Of a DNA stretch of 64,000 nt, positions 40,101 to 52,100 are shown in pieces. A model generated the notes under the pieces. The model had not been told where the DNA came from. It made no database searches and saw only the letters and a program-made list of their open reading frames with translations. The translations under genes and the position numbers were made by a program. The stretch lies in the NCBI RefSeq assembly GCF_029852145.1, contig NC_079970.1:1612001-1676000 (forward strand), given 5' to 3'. This stretch comes from Microplitis mediator. Lineage: Eukaryota > Arthropoda > Insecta > Hymenoptera > Braconidae. How positions within the stretch are numbered: position 1 is the first letter of the stretch; every line of letters begins with the position of its first letter.

Positions 40101-43100
40101 TATAATACGAGTCATTTCTTCACTTCTGTAGAAAATTGATTATTGGTTTTTTTAACTTTTTCAAATGCTCTATTTTAATCCAAATCCATATAATTAACCA
40201 AAAAATGATACTTCTATTAAATTAATCATGACTAGGTTATAATACTATGAAATACATTTTCTTTTAGAATTTTTGAGTGGTTCATTTTGCCCCAAGTTTT
40301 ACGTGTCGGGCTAAAAATGAGTAAATAATCTAAATTTGTGATAATCAAAAGAAAACAAGAAAAAAAAATTTTTGGTTAATTTTTGAGGTGGGCCTTCTTG
40401 CCCCAGGTGGGCCGTCTTGCCCCGGTCTCCCCTACTCTGTTAATCAAGTGGCAGTTGGAATTACAAAGATAAAAAAAAACAACTACAAACAATCACGTGA
40501 GCAAGCACACGCATCTTTTTTTTTTTTTTGATGATAATAAAGTAGCCGTCAAACACTACAAAGACATTGAATATCACTTCTATAATATTATCTATGTTTG
40601 AAAATATATCAATCAAATTGACAAATCGACATAATATATATTACATTAAATTTGACTCACTTTGCCAATAAATTTTAACTTTAATTGAACTTTCGTTTCT
40701 CATTTACTCTCAATAATTATTTATTTAAAAAAAAAAACTCATATTTGAGATGTTATATTTCCTATCACGCCCTAAGATCTGCAATTAGAACAGATAGACA
40801 GTTATCAATAGAAAATTGCATTGTAAGTGGATAGGAGACCTCGCGTTTTAGCTAAAAGAGAATACGAACATAAATCACGCAATGAAAAATAGAAAACATG
40901 TTTTTCAAATCGACGACAGTATAGCAGTCTCCATTACTTTTTAATCGCGTGTGCTATTAACATTTCACAAATTTTGTCAGATTTTTTGAAGTTATATATA
41001 TTTGCGACAAAAATGTATTACAATAAATACGACTCAGCAGTTCATCGAAATTTCGTATTTATTCAATCAATTTTCTTTAAAGTAATCGGACTGTCACCGT
41101 GGACATTAGGTATTTTTGAAATATTTCGTAAACAGAGCAAAGCCAATAATTACCAAAATTACAAGTGTAAATTCTCTTACCTCGGGTCTATATACAATAT
41201 ATTTTTAATCATTCTCATGGTGTCATTGATATTGAACGTCATATTTAATGAGTCATTTCATCAACTAGAAAATGATTCATTCTTAACCGATTCAATTGAA
41301 GCAAAGATTCATTACGTCTCAACATTTGCAACATGTGGAGTATTTTCCACTTATATTATCCAGCAAAAGTTCATGATTAATGCAATTAATCGGCTAAAAA
41401 GCGTTGACGAAAAGTTAATAAAGTGTGCAGCTTACAAAACAAAAAGTGATAAAATTATTATCGTAATATTTATCATTCATTTTCTTTTGTTCACCTGCGA
41501 AGAGATCGTTGAAATATATTATTATCCATTACAATCAGCATTAATGCGAGATTTACCGGCTGTTATTAATTGTTGGATTCTTATGCAGTACACGATAATA
41601 ATGGATGTTATCAATAAACGATTCGAGATGATTAATTCGGCTTTTTCAAAATTTAAAAGAAATAAAGGTAACGCCTCTACATCACAGTCATCATCCCTTT
41701 CAAATCTGTCAATATTGCACGAACTATTTTATTATGATATTGACAATCTCAAATATGCTCACGCAGAATTGTGCGAAATTTGTCAAGATATTGGAGAATT
41801 CTTTGGGTTACCTATGTTGGTCACTATTCTACATACCATTGAAACAATGATAGCCACATTGTTTTTCTTTATTGTTCTGTCTGTCAACGTACAAGAATCT
41901 GATCCGGGTACGTATCTGAGTGATGTGATATGGCTGATGTGGATTATTCACGGATTTATCGTGTTAACTTCTTATGCAACTAGAATAGAGAAAGAAGTAA
42001 TAAGTATTTGATACTATTACTGTTTAGCTGATTCTCATTTCAAAATAATACATTATTGCTGTATTCTGTTTTCTTAACAGAGTAAAAAAATAGCTGGGGT
42101 TGTTGATGCCATTATGGACCAGTGCACAATGGACAAGAAAATGCAAAGAAAAGTAAATATACATTTTCATTATTCCAGCATCGAAACTTGAAGTTTTGGT
42201 GTCTGTACAGCCAATCGAAGCAAGATAATTTCAGCCCAATGTCAAAATAGCAAATTACACACCAAGGGCGGAGAGTAGGCCATTTAAACCCGCGCATGTA
42301 ATTGTCTACCCGAGCCGAAGGCGAGGGTGGCAAAGACATGGATTGGGACGTCCTAAATTCACCAGATCTGCGGGTGGTGTCAGCCAACTTCCCCCTGATA
42401 TGAAATTGTCTTGTTTCATCCCTTCTCACACAATATACTATTGATTGCAAATGTTTGTTTCTATCTATTGTCAATATTTATCGAAATATTTGTGTTTTCT
42501 CGATTACAGTTGTTCATATTTTCACATGCTCTTTCACATCGATCCGTCGAATTGAACGTGTGTGACATTATGCCTTTAAACCGTACACTTTTGCAGACTG
42601 TAAGTTAAATTTATTGTTTCTCGTCTTCTTTCACTGGACTAGATCGTACATTTTTCAATTACCTTAATGTTTTTTTTTTGCAGGTTGCTGGTACAATTGT
42701 AACCTATCTCATTATTCTAATACAATTTCGCAATTGCTCATCTTCGAATCAAATTAACTAGAATTATTTAACTTCAGTTTATTCTATTTATAAATTAGTT
42801 TGCGATCAAGATGTTTTAAGCTAATGAACAAATATAATTATTAATATTCACGCGATCATATTGCGCACAATGTTATTAAATCGATTACATTAAAATAGCT
42901 CCTGACCAGTAGTTTTTCAACTCTTGCAAATACGGTGCAGAGGTTTTTAATTTTGCTCTTTTACAATATTGTATCAGTGAAATATATAAATCCATTAACT
43001 AAAAAAAATATGTATTACAATAAATATCAGCCAGTGCATCAACAAAATCTAACTCTTATCCAATACATTTTTTTTAAAATAATTGGACTATCGCCCTGGA

Positions 43101-46100
43101 CAATAAATAATTTTGGAATATCTCGTAAATGCCGGAAAGTTAGTAATGTCCAAAATGATATTTGCTATTTGTCATACTCCGGAATATTTTACAATATTAT
43201 GCTATTCATTGGCATGGTGTCATTGGTCTTAAATTTCACATTTTACCAAACTATGCATCACGAAACTCGTACCGATAATTTGGTAACCGCGAAAACACTA
43301 ACAGGCTTCCAATTTCTTGCATCTTCGGAAATAATGATTCTTTTTGCAATTTATACATTCCGACAAAAAGTTATAATTGCTGTTTTAAATAAATTAAAAA
43401 GCATGGACGATAAATTACAAAAGTGTGGAGTTTTTGGAATTGATAATGACTATACTATTCATCTGATATTCACTATAAATTTTTTACTTAGCTGTTGCTT
43501 TTTGATAACTGACAGTTATCATTATCCATTACTTATGATATTAATGCGACGCTCACCGGCCATTCTATATAGTTGGTTGATAATTCAATTCACAATGCTA
43601 CTTGATATAATTGATAAAAGATTCAAAATTCTAAACTCAATGATCGAGAAGCTGAGCGATATTGAAAATCAATCGGAAACATTACCTTCCATATTAAAAA
43701 TGCCACTATTGAACGAATTAGTTATTCATAAAATAACTGACATTAAATCAGCTTACGTTGAATTAAGCGAAATTGGTCAGAAAATAACTGATTTTTACGG
43801 GTTGTTTTGTTTAATGGCTATAAAGTTTATTGGAACTGCAAGTATATTTGTTACATATTTTTTGATGATGTTTTTTCTCGGAGCAATAGTACTGAGCACT
43901 ATGGTATGGCTTACTAACGGAATTTGGTTACTATGGATGACTTTTCAAATCATTGTCTTCACAACTTACGTCACTAGAACAATGAAGCAGGTATAGTATA
44001 TTTCACACCAAGGGAACAAAGTAGAACATTCCAACCCGAGTGTGTAACTGCCGACCGAGAGTTCAAATTTTTGTCTTTGGCTAGAAGAATGGCGCATGCG
44101 CTAATTTTCATCATTTTTTTTCTCATCAAAGAATAAAAGAACTTTCTTCCCTCTAAACAGGACAGAAATTTGAACTTTCAGTACAGATATAGTGGAAAAT
44201 TTTTTAGACTTAAGGTAGAACTGTCGATTTTAGAATTATCGATCAAATTTAATAATATTTGATGTAATAATAGATAATAGCAAGGAAAAGATCTAATTAA
44301 ATTTTTAAAGTGTAACAGAGAATTAGCAAAACGGACAGTACTATCGTAAATAATAAATCATAATATTGATTGCTAGAATTTTTACAGAGTAACAATACGG
44401 GAAAAATTATCAACAAATTCATGGATCAGAGTACGATGGATGAAAAAGTTGAAAAAGAAGTAATAAAGATATTGATTTCACCGAGTTTAAATGATTTAAT
44501 CTTTCTCATTATTTATTCATTCCTTAAAAAATTCCAGATGGTTAAATTTCTACGCAACCTCCCGTATCTGAAAATTGAATTCACCGCCTGCGATGTTATT
44601 TCAATAGATCGTACGCTTATAGGCACAGTAAGTTCTATTATTTTATGATAAAATTTATTTATCAAATATTTAATTTATCTTTTTCCAGTTTGTTGGTACA
44701 ATTGCAACCTACCTCATTATTCTGATACAATTCCGCCTGAGCCCACCTTCTGGTTAATTCATTAATTCTACTTGTATACATCATTATCGCAAATTACTGA
44801 TCATCAAAATGATTACGCAAATGGAAAAATGTAATTATAAAAATTCTCGCAACTAAGTGCGTACTAGTTGTTCCAATAGATTACATAGAAGAAGGTTTCA
44901 CTAGTCTTCTATCGCTCGCCAACAATATACAACCGTTTTGAAAGTCACTTTATAATAATTCTAAATCATAAAATAAAATAAATATGTATTACAATAAATA
45001 TGTGTCAGTGTACCACCATAGCTTATTTTTTATTCAATATATTTTCTTTAAAATAATTGGACTGTCGCCTTGGACCATAAGCAATTTCGAAATATATAAA
45101 AAAAAAAATCAAAAAGTTAATAATGATCAAAATAACGTTTGCAAGTTTTCATATTTTGGAACATTTTACAACATTTTAGTAATAATTGGGATGATTTCTT
45201 CAGTTTTGTATACTTTATATCATAAGCGCTTAGCGGTAAAAAGAACAGATTCTTTACTGACTAAACGCACTATATCAAGTATTGAAACTGTCGAAGTGCT
45301 GGTGGTACTTGTTCATTTGTCAGTGTACATTTTCCGTCAAAAATTGATGATTGGTATTTTTAATCGGTTGAAAATTGTGGACAGGAAACTACAAAAATGT
45401 GCAGTCTATAGCTTCACAAATGACATAGCTCTTCATATAATATTTATCGTAAATTTACTTATTTGCTGTTCCTTAATGGTGTATTATTTCCAACGCTTCT
45501 CATTAGTAGATACGATAATTAAGTGCACACCTACTGTCATTAGTACATGGTTGATAATACAGTACACAATGCTCTTAAATATGATTAATAAAAGGTTCAA
45601 AAGTATTAATTACACAATCGAGAAGATCATTGAAGTTTATAAAATTGAGAATCGACCGGAAACAGTGTGTATTTCAAGAACGACACTTCTTCGCGAGTCT
45701 TTAATTCATGATATAAATAATGTTAAACACGCGTACATCAAATTGTGTGAAATTTGTGAAGCCCTCGGCGATTTTTTTGGCTTTTCTGTTTTGACAGTTC
45801 TTATGTTTTTCGGCGCTGGAACTGTATTTGTTGCTTACTTTGGAATACTTCCATATTTCGAAGAACAGAATCCTGGCATTGGTCTGATCGAGTCAATACC
45901 AATATTTTGGATGAATTTTTCAATTTTCATGTTATCAACTTACGTTAATAAAATAATTAAACAGGTAAATATTTTTAAACACAGACAATAAATAACGTCA
46001 AGGTAGTGTCGTGCTGTAGGAGTCATCGGTTAAATTTCATGAAATGGAAATATTGAATTACGATAACTCCTGAATGTATTTGTTGACCGATCATCAAACA

Positions 46101-49100
46101 GGATATTGATAATTGAAGTGCTCGTAATTAACATTTAAAGTTCTTCCAGAAAGTAAGTCGCTGTTGATTTTTATCTCCACTATTAGAAAACAAGTCGACA
46201 CATTAGCATTGCAACCCGAAAATTTCCGACAATTCGCCACGGCGATTTACTTTTTGGGAGGATTTCAGTACATTTTCAAAATTTCAAATGGCTATCAGTA
46301 GAATCTCTACAAAAACTTATAGATTGTAGAAAAAACGATTTTAATTCGAAAAAAAAAAGCGCAATAGTAGTAGAGAGACTAAGCAACAGCACACACTATA
46401 GGTAGCAAGATACTTTCCGAAGCATCATTCATTGTTTTTAGACTAACGGTAGTTTTAAATATTTTCAGAGCAGCGAAACAGCGAATGTTATCAATCTACT
46501 TATGGATGGATGCACAATAGATGAAAAAGTTGGAAAAGAAGTAAACGAACTTTTTTATTTCATCGTATTTCAATCAATTAATGCTTCTCATTATCTACTT
46601 TAAATTCTTAAATTACAGTTGGTCAAATTTGTACGCGATCTCTTGTATCTGAAAGTTGGATTCACTGCATGTGATATTATTTCATTAGACCGAACACTTA
46701 TAGGAACTGTAAGTTTTTTTATTTTATTATAAAACTTTCGAATTAACTATTTCTCTATTTATTTCTTTCAGATTGTTGGTACAGTTGCAACTTATCTCAT
46801 TATTCTAATACAATTTCGTCCGAGTGATGCTTGAAATTAACTAATTTGTTATTTATTAAACTATTTCTAATTGTATGCATGTTTGAAAATTGAATTCACC
46901 ACTTGTGATATTATTTCAACAGACCGTATACTTATAGGCACAGTAAGTTCTATTATTTTATGATAAAATTTATAAATTAATCGTTCAATTCATCTTTTTC
47001 CAGTTTGTTGGTACAATTGCAACCTACCTCATTATTCTAATACAATTTCGCCTAAGCTCACCTTCTGGTTAATCTATTCATTCTGCTTGTATACATCATT
47101 ATCGCAAGTTACTGATCATCAGAACGATTACGCAAATGGAAAAACATAATTATAAAAATTCACGCAACTAAGTACCTACTAGTTGTTCCAATAGATTACA
47201 TAAAAATAGTTTTCATTAGTCTTTTATCGCTCGCCAACAATATACGACCGTTTTGAAAGTCACCTTATAATAATTTCTCTAAATCATAAAGTTAAATAAA
47301 TATGTATTACAATAAATATGTGTCAGTGTACCACCATAGCTTATTTTTTATTCAATATATTTTCTTTAAAATAATTGGACTGTCGCCTTGGACAATAAGC
47401 AATTTCGAAATTTACCAAAAAAACCGAAAAATTAATAATGATCAAAATATCTGCAAGTTTTCATATTTTGGAACATTTTACAACGTTTTATTGATAATTA
47501 TGATGACTATTATAACAATATATGCTTCATATAATGAGCGCTTAATGGTAAAAAGAATAGATTCTTTACTGACAAAACGCACCATATCAAGTATTGAAAC
47601 TGTCGCAGTATTGGTGGCACTTATTTATTTATCAGTGTATATTTTCCGTCAAAAATTGATGATTGGTGTTTTTAATCGGTTGAAAATTGTGGACAGTAAA
47701 CTACAAAAATGTGCAGCCTATAGCTTCACGAATGACATAACTCTTCATATAATATTTATCGTCAATTTACTTATTTGCTGTTCCTTAATGGTGTATTATT
47801 TCCACCGCTTCTCATTAGTAGATACGATAATTAAGTGCACACCTAGTGTAATCAGTACATGGTTGGTAATACAGTACGTGATGCTACTAAATATGATTAA
47901 TAAAAGGTTCAAAAGTATTAATTATACAATTGGCAAGATCATTGAAGTTTATAAAAATGAAAATCAACCGGAAACAGTGTGTATTTCAAGAACGACACTT
48001 TTTCGTGGGTCTTTAATTCATGATATAAATAATATTAAATACGCGTACATCAAATTGTGTGAAATTTGTGAAGCCCTCGGTGATTTTTTTGGCTTTTCTG
48101 TTTTGACAGTTCTGATTTTTGTCGGCGCTGGAAGTGTATTTGTTGCTTACTTTGGAATACTTCCATATTTCGAAAAACAGAATCCTGGCATTGGTCTAAT
48201 CGAGACAATACCAACATTTTGGATGAATTTTTCAATTTTCATGTTATCAACTTACGTTAATAAAATAATCAAACAGGTAAATATTTTTAAACACAGACTA
48301 TAAATAACGGTAGCAAGACACTATCCGAAGCATTATTCATTGTTTTTAGACTAACAGTAGTTTCGAATATTTTCAGAGCACTGAAACGCCGACTATCATC
48401 AATTTGCTTATGGATGGATGCACAATAGATGAAAACGTTGAAAAAGAAGTAAACGAAATTTTTTATTTCATCGTATTTCAATCAATTAATGCTTCTCATT
48501 ATTTACTTTCAATTCTTAAATTACAGTTGGTCAAATTTGTACGCGATCTCTTGTATCTGAAAGTTGGATTCACTGCATGTGATATTATTTCATTAGACCG
48601 AACACTTATAGGAACTGTACGTTTTATTATTTTATTATAAAACTTGCGAATTAACTATTTCTCTATTTATTTCTTTCAGATTGTTGGTACAGTTGCAACT
48701 TATCTCATTATTCTGATACAATTTCGTCCGAGTGATTGAAATTAACTAATTTGTTATTTATTTAACTATTTCCAATTATATGTATTTTGAAAATTGAATT
48801 CACCACTTGTGATATTATTTCAACAGACCGTATACTTATAGACACGGTAAGTTCTATTATTTTATGATAACATTTATTAATTAATCATTTAATTTTTTTT
48901 CCAGTTTGTTGGTGCAATTGCAACATACCGCATTATTCTGATACAATTTTGCCTAAGCCCACTTTCTGGTTAATTAAACGACTCTACTTGTTTAAATCAT
49001 TATCACAAACTACTGATCATCAAAATGATTGTGCAAATGGAAAAATGTAATTATAAAAATTCACGCGACTAAGTACGTACTAGTTGTTCCAATAGATTAC

Positions 49101-52100
49101 ATCAAAGCAGTTTTCATTAGTCTTTTTTCGCTCGCCAACAATATTCGACCGTTTTGAAACTCACTTTATAATAATTTCTCTAAATCATAAAATAAAATAA
49201 ATATGTATTACAATAAATATGTATCTGTGTATCACCGTAGCTTATTTTTCATTCAATACATTTTCTTTAAAATAATTGGACTGTCGCCTTGGACAATAAG
49301 CGTTTTCGAAATATATCAAGGAAAAAACCGTAAAGTTCATAATGATCAAAATAGCGTCTGCAAGTTTTCATATTTTGGAACATTTTATAATGTTTTATTA
49401 ATAATTATGATGATGTTTATAACTCTATATTCTTCATATTATGATCCCTTAAGGATATTTAAATCAGATTCTTTTATGACTAAACAAACTATGTCATTTA
49501 TTGAAACTGTCTTAGGACTGACAACACTTATTTATTTATCAGTGTATATTTTTCGTCAAAAATTGATGATTAGTATTTTCAATCGGTTGAAAGTTGTGGA
49601 CAGGAAACTACAAAAATGTACAATCTACAGCTTAGAAAATGACATAACTCTTCATATAATATTTGTCAAAAATTTATTAATCTGCTGTTCCTTAGTGATG
49701 ATTCGTTTCTATCATTATTCATTATTAGAAACAATAATTAGATCCGCACCTACTGTAGTCAGTGCATGGTTGATGATACAGTATATAATGCTACTGAATA
49801 TGATTAATAGGAGGTTCAAAAGTATCAACTTCACAATCGTTAAGATTATTGAAGTATATAAAACTGAGAATCGACTAGAAACAGTGTGTATTTCAAGAAC
49901 GACACTTTTTCGTGGTTCTGTAATTTATGATATAAATAATATTAAATACGCGTACATCAAATTGTGTGAAATTTGTCAAGTCCTCGGCGATTTCTTTGGT
50001 TTTTCTGTTTTGATCGCTTTTATTTATGTCGGTGCTGCAAGTATAGTTGTCGCTTACTTTATGATACTCGTGTATTTCGAAACACAGACACTTAATGGCA
50101 TTAGTCTAACCAATTCAATATCAATATTATGGTTGAATTTTTCAATTTTCATGTTAACAACTTACGTTAATAAAACAATTAACCAGGTAAATATTTTTAA
50201 ATACAGACAATAAATAACGTCAAGGTATAGTGTCGTGCTGTAGAAGTCATCGATTAAATTTCATGAAATGAAAATATTTTATATATATTAAGATAATTAC
50301 CGAATGTATTTTTCGAAAAATTCGAGATTTTGACCGATTGTGAAACGAGATATTGATAATCCAAGTCCGCGTAATTTTTAGACTAACTATGGATTTGAAT
50401 ATTTTCAGAGCAGCGAAACAGCGAATGTTATCAATCTGCTCATGGATCGATGCGCAGTAGATGAAAAAGTTGAAAAAGAAGTAAACGAACTTTATTATTT
50501 CATTGTATTTCAATCAATTAATGCTTCTCATTATTTACTTTAAATTCTTAAATTACAGCTGGTTAAATTCGTACGCGATCTTTTGTATCGGAAAGTTAAA
50601 TTCACTGCCTGTGATATTATTTCATTAGACCGCACCCTTATAGGAGCCGTAAGTTTTATTATGTTATCATAAAACTTGCAAATTAACTGTTTATTCATTT
50701 ATTCGTTCCAGATTGTTGGTACAATTGCAACTTATCTCATTATTCTAATACAATTTCATTCGAGTACAGATTGAAATGAATTAATTTGTTATTTACTAAA
50801 CTATTTCTAATTGTATGCACTCTCATTCCGAAGCTTCAAAAATAATATTCAGCTGTTCTATGTATTTATTTATGGTTAAAATTTTTATGACGCACATATT
50901 TATCTCGTTTATTAATAATTAGAGTGTTACACTTGTCAGAAATAAAAAAAGTTTCGAATTTTTCCAAATCATTGTAACTTTTTCCCCGTCACAGCTCCCA
51001 CTTTGGCGACACTTTCTTAACTTTTAAAGGAAATAAATCGTTGAATTGTGAGTTTGATAGGATAAGTCGCCGATAAAGTTGGCGCAAACGGGTAGAAGTA
51101 CATATTTAAAGGGTGGATATAAAAATAATAATTCAACCGCAGAGAGCAAGTTGAATAGGAACGAGTGGTTGTTATGGATGACGTAAATTTATCGGACGGA
51201 GTTTAAATTACCATAGCCAGTAAAGTAAACTACACAAGTCTCTAGTTCTTAGCATACTTGTCTAAAATCCTTAAAACTTTTTCCCCGGATTCAGTATCAG
51301 TATCCCGTCTCAACAGTATGACATTAAAAAGCAATGACCTCTCCTTTTATTTTAAAAACCATTATCATATTACCGTTAAAATCAATGTCAGCATCTAATT
51401 AAAGAGTCCATTATTTTTTATTATCACTCGTTATATATTTTTATCATCATCATTATGATAATAATATGATACTGTGGTTCCATGAGTTTAAGAATGGAAC
51501 AAAAAATAAAAATAGATAACAAAATTATTCCGAGCGAAGTATCGAAAAAAATGTACAAGAGATTTCTTTCGCTGCAATAAATTTAATGTCAGATGTTAAA
51601 GTCCAAGGGTCTACTTAAATGGACTCTGGAGAATTTCAAAGCAATTCATGACGTATTTCATGCACTTTTTATATATATATATATATATAAAGAAAAACGA
51701 AAAAATAAAACAAGAATAAGAACTGAGATAAAAGATATTTTCAGTTGCTTTTATTTGCATTGAAAAATCGTTTTTGCTCTCTCGCCCTCCTCAGTATGAG
51801 CTTGAATTTGATGTACTCAGCAGCATTATCATTATTCGCTCTCATTGTGGTGCCAAGTGTCTATTCGGCGAACGCTAACAGACAATGACTTTAAATAGAA
51901 AGCATCCGAATCTATTTAGACGGAAAGATCCGTTGGTTTAAGAAGCTTTGAGGCAAAAAGGCGTCAAGATTGGGCTGGAGTCAGTAATCTAATCGAGCAA
52001 ATAATTTTAAATAAATGAAATTTGGGTTTATAATGACGATAAGAAATTAATCGACTGTCTGAGAGTGAAGTATTTCTATAATTCATTAGTTTTTATGTTA

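Noticed and set aside
16224..50774. Assignment of the array to odorant receptors
   Set aside because: The C-terminal TYhhhhhQF signature and the short phase-0 terminal exons fit gustatory receptors; no odorant-receptor C-terminal motif is seen.
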